DNA of 53,162 nucleotides, taken from assembly GCA_902604355.1 (NCBI GenBank), contig CACKYN010000006.1, forward strand, positions 1 through 53,162. The letters run 5' to 3'. The notes under the pieces were generated by a model. It ran no database searches, was not told the DNA's origin, and saw only the letters and a list, made by a program, of their open reading frames with translations. Shown here piece after piece: positions 9,468-17,908 of the stretch (position 1 is its first letter; each line of letters begins with the position of its first letter). The DNA comes from an uncultured Pelagibacteraceae bacterium (lineage in GTDB: Bacteria > Pseudomonadota > Alphaproteobacteria > Pelagibacterales > Pelagibacteraceae). The position numbers were made by a program, and so were the translations under genes.

Positions 9468-11249
9468 ATGTCAGAATTTATTAAAAAAAACATATATCTA
9501 ATAATATTATTTATTATCACATTATCGATAGGATTTTTAACCTTTTTAACTTTCATCGATAAGGGATTTATTGAATTAAATGATCAAAATTTACAGTACT
9601 TATTGATTATTAATATTATTTTACTGTTCTCACTTTTCATATTCATTTTTTTAGAAATTAAAAAAGCAATTAAAAATGATATTGATAATGACGGATTAAA
9701 ATCTAATAAAAAATATATAACTTATTTTGCATTATTTACATTAATACCCTCCGTTTTAATTTCAATTTTTTCATTATTTTTATTTTCTTTCGCTTTAGAA
9801 AAATATTTTGATAAGAAAGTAACAACGGTAGTCAATAATTCATATGAATTAGCAAGAAGTTATGTGGAAGAAATTAAAAATAAAATTCAATCCGAAATAG
9901 TATTGATAGCTTTTGATGTCAACAAGAGCAAAAAATTTTTAAATGATAATAAAGATGAATATAAAAGATTTTTGAATACACAAAAGATTATAAGAGATGT
10001 TGATGAAATACATATTATAGATTTAAATAAAAAATTATTATTTACTTCTCTAGAGACTTCAAAAACATATAAAGCACCTGTAGACAAAGCATTAAATTTA
10101 GTTTTGGATGACGATAGACCTTTAAAAATTATTAATGCACCTGAAAATATTTCTGCCTCAATCATGAGATTGCAAAATTATGAAAATAGATTTTTATATG
10201 TTGTGAAATATTTAGATGAAAATATTTCTAGATACCTTAATGAATCTCAAGAAGCAATTAATTTTTATTATACAGTTGAAGAGAAAAGCACAGGAATTAA
10301 AATATCCTTTGCAATTATTTATATCATAGTAGTAAGTGTTCTATTATTTGTGTCAATTTCGATAGCTATTAGATTTTCATCAAGATTTTTTAGATCTATA
10401 AATAATCTTATTTATGCATCTTCATCAATTGGTGACGGAAATTTAAATGCTAAAGTCCCTGAAGTCAAAACCGATAAAGACCTGGAATTATTGAATAAAA
10501 ATTTTAATTTAATGATTGATAAGTTAAAAAACCAACAGGAAAAATTAATCATTAACGAAAGGCATGAAGCTTGGGAAAGTTTAGCAAGAAAACTTGCTCA
10601 TGAGATTAAAAATCCACTTACTCCTATTCAACTTACAATAGACAGGTTAAAGAATAAATATTCTAATCTTTTAGAGAGTAAAGAATCTAAAAATTTTGAT
10701 GAAAATTTAAAAATAATCAATAATCAAATAAAACAAATTGGAAATTTAGTCAATGAATTTTCCGATTTTGCGAGGATGCCAAAACCAACTTTAAGATTTA
10801 ATAATTTAATAAAAATTATTCAAGAAAATATTAAGTTATTAAATCAACTAGATACTTCTATTAAAATCAACTTTTCTTGTGATACTGATTTAATTAACTT
10901 TAAGTGTGATAAAGAGCAATTAAGTAGAGTTTTTTTGAACTTAATTAAAAATTCAATAGAAAGTGTAAAGCAAAAATCAGAAAAATACCCACATTATGAT
11001 AAAAAAATAGACATTGAAATAAATGAAAATGATATCTACATAATGTGTGTAATTATTGATAATGGCGTAGGTTTTAAAAATATTTCATCAAATATTAAAA
11101 ATATTTTAAATCCTTATTTTACAACTAAAAAAAATGGGTCAGGTTTAGGGCTATCAATAGTGAATAAAATTGTTAATGATCACAACGGTACAATTAAATT
11201 TGTAACTATTGATGATGGAGCCAAAATTATTATTGAATTTATTAAATAA
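9468..11249 (+). CDS. ntrY: NtrY-type sensor histidine kinase
   Basis: This is a 593-residue membrane kinase. Hydrophobic spans lie near 10-30, 44-63 and 85-110, then a periplasmic sensing region (about 115-275), a fourth span (about 277-301) and a HAMP linker. The dimerisation/phosphotransfer box RKLAHEIKNPLTPIQ carries His378. The ATPase domain shows FLNLIKNSIES (N box), DNGVGF (G1) and GSGLGLSIV (G2). NtrY/NtrX is one of the few two-component systems reported in SAR11. The kinase precedes its regulator ntrX by 2 bases. The physiological signal is unknown. Confidence 0.92.
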   Translation: MSEFIKKNIYLIILFIITLSIGFLTFLTFIDKGFIELNDQNLQYLLIINIILLFSLFIFIFLEIKKAIKNDIDNDGLKSNKKYITYFALFTLIPSVLISIFSLFLFSFALEKYFDKKVTTVVNNSYELARSYVEEIKNKIQSEIVLIAFDVNKSKKFLNDNKDEYKRFLNTQKIIRDVDEIHIIDLNKKLLFTSLETSKTYKAPVDKALNLVLDDDRPLKIINAPENISASIMRLQNYENRFLYVVKYLDENISRYLNESQEAINFYYTVEEKSTGIKISFAIIYIIVVSVLLFVSISIAIRFSSRFFRSINNLIYASSSIGDGNLNAKVPEVKTDKDLELLNKNFNLMIDKLKNQQEKLIINERHEAWESLARKLAHEIKNPLTPIQLTIDRLKNKYSNLLESKESKNFDENLKIINNQIKQIGNLVNEFSDFARMPKPTLRFNNLIKIIQENIKLLNQLDTSIKINFSCDTDLINFKCDKEQLSRVFLNLIKNSIESVKQKSEKYPHYDKKIDIEINENDIYIMCVIIDNGVGFKNISSNIKNILNPYFTTKKNGSGLGLSIVNKIVNDHNGTIKFVTIDDGAKIIIEFIK

Positions 11250-11251
11250 TT

Positions 11252-12607
11252 ATGAATGCTGAAATTTTAATTGTTGATGATAATGTTGATATTAGAAATA
11301 TAATAAACGAGTTAATTTTAGATGCTGGTTATAAAACAAGACTTGCTGCTAACTACAATCAGGCGCTTTCAGAAATAGATAAAAAATTGCCCAATGTTGC
11401 AATATTAGATGTAAAATTAGATAAAGGTGACAATGACGGTATTGAATTACTTTCACATATTAAAAAAAAAAATAAAGATGTTCCTGTTATTATTATTTCT
11501 GGTCATGCCAACATAGAAATGGCTGTGGAGTCTTTGCATAAAGGAGCTTTTGAATTTATTGAAAAACCATTTGATCAAGAAAGATTGTTAAATTTTGTTA
11601 AAAGAGCAGTTGAAAACTATGATCTAAAAAAACAAAATAAAGAATATGAGGATAAACTTTTTTCATCTTATGAATTAATAGGAAATAGTAAAAATATTTT
11701 AAATATTAATGATCAAATAGACAAAATATCTATTAGAGAAAGTAGAGTTTTTATCTACGGACCATCGGGTTCAGGTAAAGAATTAATAGCAAGAAAAATT
11801 CATAAAAATTCAAACCGTAGCAAAAATCCATTTGTTATATTAAATGGAGCTTTATTGGACTCAGATAAATATGAATTAGAATTATTTGGTGAAGAAAAAG
11901 AAAATGGATCTATATCTTATGGTGCACTTGAAAAAGCAAATAAAGGCACATTATTGATAGATCAAATTTCTGAAATTCCATTAGATATTCAATCTAAAAT
12001 TTTAAGAGTTTTGACTGATCAAAAGTTTAAAAGAGTAAATGGTAGCAATGATTTAACTGTAAATGTTAGATTAATATGTTCTTCTAGCAAAGATTTAAAA
12101 AAAGAAATTGAAGTTGGTAATTTTAGAGAAGATTTGTTCCATAGAATAAATGTGTTTCAGATTAATGTAGAGCCATTAAGTCAAAGAATATCAGATATTC
12201 CACTTTTAATTAAATATTTTTCAAAAAAAATATCTGATAATTATAATATTAAAGAATTAGAAATTGATGAGAACAACACATATATTTTAAATCATAGTTG
12301 GCATGGCAATGTAAGAGAACTAAGAAATGTAATTGAACGAATTGCTATTTTACAACCTGATTCAAAAGATAAAATTTCTAATATTATAAAAGAGTCACTA
12401 AAAAATAATACTTTTGACGATCAATTAGCCGAAAACAGCCTTTCTGTGCCATTAAAAGAAGCTAGAGAAAAGTTTGAAAAAGAGTATTTAACTATTCAGT
12501 TAAAAAAATTTAATGGAAATATTTCAAAAACAGCAAACTTTGTTGGTATGGAAAGAAGTGCCTTACATAGAAAACTTAAAGGCTTAGGTATTAAAGAATA
12601 TAATTAA
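11252..12607 (+). CDS. ntrX: NtrX-type response regulator with degenerate AAA+ domain
   Basis: The product has 451 residues. The receiver domain (about 1-120) has acidic pair Asp9/Asp10 and phosphoacceptor Asp53. The AAA+ domain (about 140-370) has an intact Walker A at 170-177 (GPSGSGKE) and GNVRELRN. The C-terminal Fis-like helix-turn-helix is NISKTANFVGMERSALHRKL. Two things are missing: the sigma-54 loop GAFTGA is absent after ELFG, and Walker B reads LLIDQ instead of LDE (Asp237-Gln238). It is therefore probably a sigma-70-dependent regulator without normal ATPase-driven activation. Its stop overlaps trkA. Confidence 0.9.
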   Translation: MNAEILIVDDNVDIRNIINELILDAGYKTRLAANYNQALSEIDKKLPNVAILDVKLDKGDNDGIELLSHIKKKNKDVPVIIISGHANIEMAVESLHKGAFEFIEKPFDQERLLNFVKRAVENYDLKKQNKEYEDKLFSSYELIGNSKNILNINDQIDKISIRESRVFIYGPSGSGKELIARKIHKNSNRSKNPFVILNGALLDSDKYELELFGEEKENGSISYGALEKANKGTLLIDQISEIPLDIQSKILRVLTDQKFKRVNGSNDLTVNVRLICSSSKDLKKEIEVGNFREDLFHRINVFQINVEPLSQRISDIPLLIKYFSKKISDNYNIKELEIDENNTYILNHSWHGNVRELRNVIERIAILQPDSKDKISNIIKESLKNNTFDDQLAENSLSVPLKEAREKFEKEYLTIQLKKFNGNISKTANFVGMERSALHRKLKGLGIKEYN

Positions 12608-13998
12608 TGAACATAATTATTTGTGGTGCAGGAAGAGTAGGGTTCACTATTGCAAAGCAATTAAGCGAACAAGGTCACTCTATTACTGTAATCGATACTT
12701 CAAGTGAAGATATTCAAAAAATAGATGATGCTTTAGATGTTAAAGCAATTGTAGGTAAGGCTACTTACCCATCTATTCTTGAAAAGGCTAATGCTGCAGA
12801 AACCGATATGATTATAGCTGTTACCAGAAATGATGAAATTAATATGGTTATTTGCCAAATAGCATTTTCAATATTTAATATTCCAAAAAAAATTGCAAGA
12901 ATAAGATCACAAGATTATCTAAACCCAAAATTTACAACCGTTTATAATAAAGAAAATTTACCAATTGATGTAATTATTTCCCCAGAACTTGAAATTGCAA
13001 AATCAATTCAAAGAAAGTTAGAAGCCCCAGGAGCTTTAGATAGTGTTCCTTTTGCGGATAATAAAATACGACTTTTGGAAATTCTTATTAATGACGGCTG
13101 TAATTTAATAAATATAAAGCTTAAAGATCTAACTAAAAAATATCCTAACTTAGATGCAAATGTAATAGGAATTATTAGGGATGAAAAGTTTTTAATTCCA
13201 AAAAAAAATAATGATATTAAGAAAAATGATAAAATTTATGTAATTATTAATTCTTCTCAAACCTCAGAAACTTTAGAGGCTTTTGGTCATATAGAAAAAG
13301 TTTCAAAAAAAATTCTTATTGTAGGAGGTGGTAACATTGGTTTTAATCTTGCCAAAAATATTGAGGAAACACTAGATGCTGCAAGAGTTAAAATTGTGGA
13401 AAAAGATAAAGAAAGATCGGAATTCCTTGCCTCAGAATTAAATAATACCATAGTTATTAATGGCAATGGGTTAGATGAAGAAGTGTTAGCTGAAGCAAAT
13501 TTAGAAGAAGCCGAAACTGTTCTTGCTTTAACTAATGATGATGAAGATAACTTGATGGTAAGTGTTCTTGTTGAAAAATTTGCTAAAGATGAAAAAGATA
13601 TTGAGGATAAAAGAACTATGGCATTAATTAATAAACCCAATTATTCATTGTTACAGGACTCGCTTAAAATTGATGATTTAATAGACCCAAGAATGAATAC
13701 TGTTTCAAGTATATTAAAACATGTTCATAAAGGTACCATAGAAACAGCTTACACAATTATGAATGGTGAATATGAAGTAATTGAAGCTGAAATTATCGAG
13801 ACATCAGAGTTAATTAATAAAGAATTAAAGAATTCAAATTTACCTGATGAGATTAGAATAGGTGCAGTTTTGAGAGCGGATAAAATAATTATTCCACGTT
13901 CAGATTTTGTTTTTCTAAAAGACGATAAAGTTGTTTTTTTGGCTAAGAAAGATTCTATTTCAGTTGTAGAAAACATATTTAGAATTAGTTCAATCTAA
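12607..13998 (+). CDS. trkA: Trk potassium uptake regulatory subunit TrkA
   Basis: The 463 residues hold two TrkA_N-TrkA_C repeats. The first Rossmann domain starts MNIIICGAGRVGFTIAKQL and the second KILIVGGGNIGFNLAKNI near residue 237, each followed by a smaller RCK_C regulatory part. TrkA binds NAD(H)/nucleotides on the cytoplasmic face and gates TrkH. It follows ntrX with a 1-base overlap, as in other alphaproteobacteria where ntrYX-trkA are linked, and the channel gene trkH comes next. Confidence 0.95.
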   Translation: MNIIICGAGRVGFTIAKQLSEQGHSITVIDTSSEDIQKIDDALDVKAIVGKATYPSILEKANAAETDMIIAVTRNDEINMVICQIAFSIFNIPKKIARIRSQDYLNPKFTTVYNKENLPIDVIISPELEIAKSIQRKLEAPGALDSVPFADNKIRLLEILINDGCNLINIKLKDLTKKYPNLDANVIGIIRDEKFLIPKKNNDIKKNDKIYVIINSSQTSETLEAFGHIEKVSKKILIVGGGNIGFNLAKNIEETLDAARVKIVEKDKERSEFLASELNNTIVINGNGLDEEVLAEANLEEAETVLALTNDDEDNLMVSVLVEKFAKDEKDIEDKRTMALINKPNYSLLQDSLKIDDLIDPRMNTVSSILKHVHKGTIETAYTIMNGEYEVIEAEIIETSELINKELKNSNLPDEIRIGAVLRADKIIIPRSDFVFLKDDKVVFLAKKDSISVVENIFRISSI

Positions 13999-14002
13999 TT
14001 AA

Positions 14003-15409
14003 ATGCCATTATTTAGAGTAAAATATTTAAGTTTTTTCTTTATACTTATTTCAGTTTTTTCATTTTTTAATATAATTTATTCTTACTATTTTAACTTATA
14101 TCTTAATTTAAATACGTATTATGTAAGCTTAATACTTTCAGGTTTAATAGGAATTTTTTTTTATTATTTAAAATCAAATTTGAAAAAACCATCGGTTTTT
14201 GAAAAAATTTTGACAGTATTACTTGGCTATATATTAATACCTTTAGTTTTATGTATTCCTTTTTACTTAAGCATTTATAATTTAACCTTTTTAAATGCTA
14301 TTTTTGAATCTGTTTCAGGATTTACTTCAACTGGCTTTACTATTTTTGATAACATCAAACACATAGACCAGGGCTTAATATTATGGAGATCTTCAATTCA
14401 ATGGATTGGAGGACTTTACTTTTTATTTTCAATAATCTTTCTGATTGATATTTACGATGAAAGTTTAAAAAAATCTTTAACAAACTTTTTATCTTTCAAC
14501 ACTTCTGAAATTTTAAAGCAAACTATTAAAATTTTTCTTTTATATTCAGTTTTAACGATGTTTATTTTTATTGTGTTAAATATATTTGGTATCAGAACAT
14601 TTAATTCTCTTAATCTTGCAATGACAGCTATTTCTTCTGGAGGTTTTTTACCTGAAAATGAACTGTCAAAAATATTATTAACAAATACTCAAATAATTGT
14701 TTTCTCTCTTTTAATGTTAATATCTTTCTTTAGTATATTTTTTACTTATAATTTATTTTTTTTACGTAAAAAAAATATTAATTTTTTTTATGAAGATATT
14801 CATTTATTTTTGTATTATTTAATATTGGTAAGTATTTTTTTCATTTTTTTTAGTTACGACAAAAATTTTTCTTTTAACTTTTTAAATTTAACAAGTAGCA
14901 TTTCAAACATTGGCATATCTTTGGAGGTAGAGCAAAAAAATTTAAACTTGACCTATTTAATACTAGTAGTGATTGGAGGTTCTTTTTTCTCAACAAGTTC
15001 AGGACTAAGGTTTTTAAAAATTTATTCTCTTTCAAAATATTCAATCAATCAAATTCTTTCTTTTAGTAAACCAAATAAAGTATTTATGAATAAACTTATT
15101 TTTTCTAAAACGATTTTTGATACTGCTGATATTGATAAATACTTTTTAACAGTTTTAATATTTGTTATTTCTCTTTTTTCATTAACAGTTTTATTATCAT
15201 TAAGTAATATTGATTTTGAAAATTCATTTAAATTGGCAATATTAACTCTGATGAATACAGTAAATTCTTCTGCTTATGGAATTAGTGATTTTGACTTTCA
15301 AAACTTACATTTTTTTACTAAATATTTTCTTATTTTTTTTATGATTATAGGTAGGGTTGAGTTGTTATCGTTGTTATTGATAGCTAAAAAATTCCTTTTT
15401 AAATATTAA
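14003..15409 (+). CDS. trkH: Trk potassium uptake channel subunit TrkH
   Basis: This 468-residue, strongly hydrophobic, phenylalanine-rich protein has many membrane spans and the glycine-containing pore loops of TrkH/KtrB channels: VSGFTSTGFTIFD near residue 105, AISSGGFLPE near 212, a third SNIGISL loop and NSSAYGIS near the C-terminus. It imports potassium together with TrkA. It begins 4 bases after trkA and ends shortly before tRNA-Arg. Hydrophobic composition and low GC make the upstream base usage extremely T-rich; this is coding, not a repeat. Confidence 0.92.
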   Translation: MPLFRVKYLSFFFILISVFSFFNIIYSYYFNLYLNLNTYYVSLILSGLIGIFFYYLKSNLKKPSVFEKILTVLLGYILIPLVLCIPFYLSIYNLTFLNAIFESVSGFTSTGFTIFDNIKHIDQGLILWRSSIQWIGGLYFLFSIIFLIDIYDESLKKSLTNFLSFNTSEILKQTIKIFLLYSVLTMFIFIVLNIFGIRTFNSLNLAMTAISSGGFLPENELSKILLTNTQIIVFSLLMLISFFSIFFTYNLFFLRKKNINFFYEDIHLFLYYLILVSIFFIFFSYDKNFSFNFLNLTSSISNIGISLEVEQKNLNLTYLILVVIGGSFFSTSSGLRFLKIYSLSKYSINQILSFSKPNKVFMNKLIFSKTIFDTADIDKYFLTVLIFVISLFSLTVLLSLSNIDFENSFKLAILTLMNTVNSSAYGISDFDFQNLHFFTKYFLIFFMIIGRVELLSLLLIAKKFLFKY

Positions 15410-15440
15410 TTTAGTATTATAACAGTATCATAATAACATT

Positions 15441-15517
15441 GCGCCCTTAGCTCAGCTGGATAGAGCATCGGTTTTCTAAACCGAGGGTCGGAGGTTCGAA
15501 TCCTCCAGGGCGCGCCA
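15441..15517 (+). tRNA. tRNA-Arg (anticodon UCU)
   Basis: A full cloverleaf can be folded: acceptor gcgccct/agggcgc, D stem gctc/gagc, anticodon stem tcggt/accga with loop tttctaa (anticodon TCT), T stem ggagg/cctcc with loop ttcgaat, discriminator G and encoded CCA at 15515-15517. It reads AGA/AGG codons. AGA is heavily used by the surrounding AT-rich genes, so this is an important tRNA here. Confidence 0.97.
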
Positions 15518-15543
15518 TATTGTTCATTTTAGGTCAAAATAAC

Positions 15544-15559
15544 CAAGAAATTTTTCTTG
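15544..15559. repeat. Short inverted repeat downstream of tRNA-Arg
   Basis: CAAGAAA at 15544-15550 and TTTCTTG at 15553-15559 form a 7-bp perfect inverted repeat with a 2-base centre. It lies between tRNA-Arg and aapJ and lacks a following T-run, so it is not a typical intrinsic terminator. It could be an operator or incidental AT-rich symmetry. Confidence 0.35.
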
Positions 15560-15611
15560 ATGGTAAATATTTAACATGCTTAAATTATGAATATTCAAAA
15601 GTAATTTTGAA

Positions 15612-15629
15612 TTATTTGTTAACAAATAA
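15612..15629. promoter_or_regulatory. 18-bp perfect palindrome before aapJ
   Basis: TTATTTGTTAACAAATAA reads the same on both strands and ends a few bases before the aapJ ribosome-binding site (AAGGAAG, 15636-15642). Its position in the 129-base gap upstream of the transporter operon suggests an operator for a dimeric regulator, or a structure in the leader. The binding protein is unknown. Confidence 0.5.
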
Positions 15630-15646
15630 AAACAAAAGGAAGAATA

Positions 15647-16687
15647 ATGTTTAAATACTTAAAACAATTAACTTCTTTAGTTGCTATGGTCGCTTTGTTG
15701 TTTACTTTTACAACTGAAACTATGGCTGCTAAAAAATCTAAGACACTTAAAAACACTCAAAAAAAGGGTTTTGTAAGATGTGGAGTATCTCAAGGTCTTC
15801 CAGGATTTTCTAATGCTGACGCTGCAGGAAATTGGACTGGTGTTGACGTTGATGTATGTAGAGCAGTAGCTGCTGCGGTATTAGGTGATGCAAGTAAAGT
15901 AAAATATACACCACTTAGTGCTAAAGAAAGATTTACAGCTTTAACATCTGGTGAGATTGATATCTTATCAAGAAACACAACTTGGACTCTTTCTAGAGAC
16001 GCTGATATCGGACTTACTTTCGTTGGGGTAAACTTCTACGATGGTCAAGGTTTTATGGTCAGAAAAAGTTCTGGTATTACTTCAACAAGCCAATTCAAAA
16101 ATGGAATCTCAGCTTGTACTAACATTGGTACAACAACTGAGTTAAACATGAGAGACTTTTTTAATTCTAGAGGAATTTCTTATGAGCCAGTAGCTTTTGA
16201 AAAAGCTGATGAGGTCGTAGCTGCTTATGATGCTGGAAGATGTGATACTTACACTACTGATAAATCAGGTTTAGCTGCACAAAGAACTAAAATGTCTAAT
16301 CCAGATGAACACATCGTTTTACCTGAAACTATTTCAAAAGAGCCATTAGGCCCTGTTGTTAGACAAGGTGATTCAGTATGGGAAGATATCGTAAGATGGT
16401 CTTTAAATACTATGATCGAAGCCGAGGAGTATGGAATTACTTCTGGTAATGCTGACATGATGAAAACTTCAGATAACCCAGCAATCAAAAGATTAGTTGG
16501 TTCTGAAGGTGAATTAGGTGCTGCATTTGGTCTTGATAATGACTGGAGTTACAGAATTATCACTCAGGTTGGTAATTATGGTGAAAGTTATAAAAGAAAT
16601 ATAGCTGATACTGGAATTTTACCAGACAGAGGTCCAAACGAGTTATGGACTAAAGGCGGAATTTTATACGTTCCACCTGCAAGATAA
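15647..16687 (+). CDS. aapJ: General L-amino-acid ABC transporter, periplasmic binding protein (AapJ/YhdW)
   Basis: The 346-residue product starts with a signal peptide (about 1-27, ending ETMAA). A type-3 extracellular solute-binding domain follows: KGFVRCGVSQGLPGFSNAD, TGVDVDVCRAVAAAVLGD, DILSRNTTWTLSRD and DTYTTDKSGLAAQR. It captures a broad range of L-amino acids for the AapQMP permease, and related proteins are very abundant in SAR11 cells. It has a strong ribosome-binding site (AAGGAAG) and less AT-biased codons than its neighbours, fitting high expression. An intrinsic terminator directly follows. Confidence 0.95.
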   Translation: MFKYLKQLTSLVAMVALLFTFTTETMAAKKSKTLKNTQKKGFVRCGVSQGLPGFSNADAAGNWTGVDVDVCRAVAAAVLGDASKVKYTPLSAKERFTALTSGEIDILSRNTTWTLSRDADIGLTFVGVNFYDGQGFMVRKSSGITSTSQFKNGISACTNIGTTTELNMRDFFNSRGISYEPVAFEKADEVVAAYDAGRCDTYTTDKSGLAAQRTKMSNPDEHIVLPETISKEPLGPVVRQGDSVWEDIVRWSLNTMIEAEEYGITSGNADMMKTSDNPAIKRLVGSEGELGAAFGLDNDWSYRIITQVGNYGESYKRNIADTGILPDRGPNELWTKGGILYVPPAR

Positions 16688-16707
16688 TTGTAAATCAAAA
16701 CAATTTT

Positions 16708-16740
16708 AAAAAGGGCTAGATTTATCTAGCCCTTTTTTTA
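16708..16740 (+). terminator. Intrinsic terminator between aapJ and aapQ
   Basis: AAGGGCTAGA (16711-16720), loop TTTA, then TCTAGCCCTT (16725-16734) make a perfect 10-bp hairpin with flanking A/T pairs and a following T-run. It sits 20 bases after the aapJ stop and before the permease genes. Partial read-through would keep binding-protein mRNA in excess over the membrane subunits. Confidence 0.9.
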
Positions 16741-16762
16741 ATATTAAATATATTTGCTTTTA

Positions 16763-17908
16763 ATGAAGCTTAAAAAAATTCTCCCTCAACTAGCCACTCT
16801 ATTTGTTGTGGTTCTTATTTTTGGTTTTTTTACCATGAATGCTCAGTTAAATATGGAAAATAGAGGGATAGATTTTGGATATGGATTTCTTACTCAGGAG
16901 TCTTCATTTGACGTTCAGTTTTCATTAATCGAGTACAGTGGTTCAGACAGTTATGGGAGAGCATATCTAGTAGGTCTTTTAAATACTCTTTTAGTTTCAG
17001 TTTTAGGAATTATTATATGTACTATTATCGGAGTTATAATTGGTATTGCAAGACTTTCACCAAACTACTTAATTAGAACTACAGCAGCATGGTATGTTGA
17101 ATTTTTTAGAAATATACCTCTACTTTTACAAATTTTCTTTTGGTATTATGCAGCATTGAGAGCATTACCATTACCTCAAGACGCGGAAGCTATTTTTGGT
17201 GCATCATATTTAACAATTAAAGGTTTTTATACCCCATCTTTGATTTGGGAAAATTTAGATATTTTTATTTATTCAGTTATTGCTGCAATAGTTGCAATAG
17301 TATTTGTAAGAATTCATGCTAAAAAACTTAGAGAAAACCAAGGTAAACACTTACCTGTTTTAAATATTTCAATAGCTATTCTTTTTTTATTACCACTTCT
17401 AACATTTTTGTTTGGTGGAGTTAATGTAGGGTATGAAACACCAGAACTTAAACAGCTGGCAAAAACATCATTTAAGTTTGAAGGTGGTTTAAGCATACCG
17501 CCTGAACTATTGTCATTAGTTATAGCTTTGTCACTTTATACAGCAACATTTGTTGCTGAATGTGTAAGAGCGGGTATTCAGGGTGTTGGAAAAGGTCAAA
17601 GAGAAGCAGCCGCATCTATTGGTTTAAATAGAAAACAAGTTTTAAATTTAATTATTATGCCTCAAGCACTAAGGATAATAATTCCACCGACAACCAATCA
17701 ATATTTAAACTTAACCAAAAACTCTTCATTAGCTGCTGCTATAGCATATCCTGATTTAGTTTTGGTTTTTGCTGGTACAGCATTGATGCAAACAGGAAAG
17801 GCAATAGAGATTGTTTCAATTACAATGCTTACATATTTAACTTTAAGTTTATCAATTTCATTTTTTATGAATTGGTATAACGCTAAAATCGCAATCGTAG
17901 AAAAATAA
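16763..17908 (+). CDS. aapQ: General L-amino-acid ABC transporter permease AapQ/YhdX
   Basis: I prefer the ATG at 16763 (MKLKKILPQL, 381 residues) over the in-frame TTG at 16754. The protein has an N-terminal membrane anchor, a periplasmic stretch and a HisM-type permease domain. The EAA loop at GQREAAASIGLNRKQVLNLIIMPQALR near residue 275 contacts the ATPase AapP. The WYVEFFRNIPLLLQ motif near residue 112 is typical of polar-amino-acid permeases. It pairs with AapM; the two genes overlap by 1 base. Confidence 0.93.
   Translation: MKLKKILPQLATLFVVVLIFGFFTMNAQLNMENRGIDFGYGFLTQESSFDVQFSLIEYSGSDSYGRAYLVGLLNTLLVSVLGIIICTIIGVIIGIARLSPNYLIRTTAAWYVEFFRNIPLLLQIFFWYYAALRALPLPQDAEAIFGASYLTIKGFYTPSLIWENLDIFIYSVIAAIVAIVFVRIHAKKLRENQGKHLPVLNISIAILFLLPLLTFLFGGVNVGYETPELKQLAKTSFKFEGGLSIPPELLSLVIALSLYTATFVAECVRAGIQGVGKGQREAAASIGLNRKQVLNLIIMPQALRIIIPPTTNQYLNLTKNSSLAAAIAYPDLVLVFAGTALMQTGKAIEIVSITMLTYLTLSLSISFFMNWYNAKIAIVEK

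Noticed and set aside
13287..13976. Two minus-strand ORFs (117 and 75 residues) inside trkA
   Set aside because: They are antisense shadows of the second TrkA domain, rich in Ser/Leu as expected from reverse-complemented Lys/Glu/Asp codons.
14003..15409. Long T-rich stretches read as low-complexity or repeat DNA
   Set aside because: They encode Phe/Leu/Ile-rich membrane helices of TrkH in one continuous frame.
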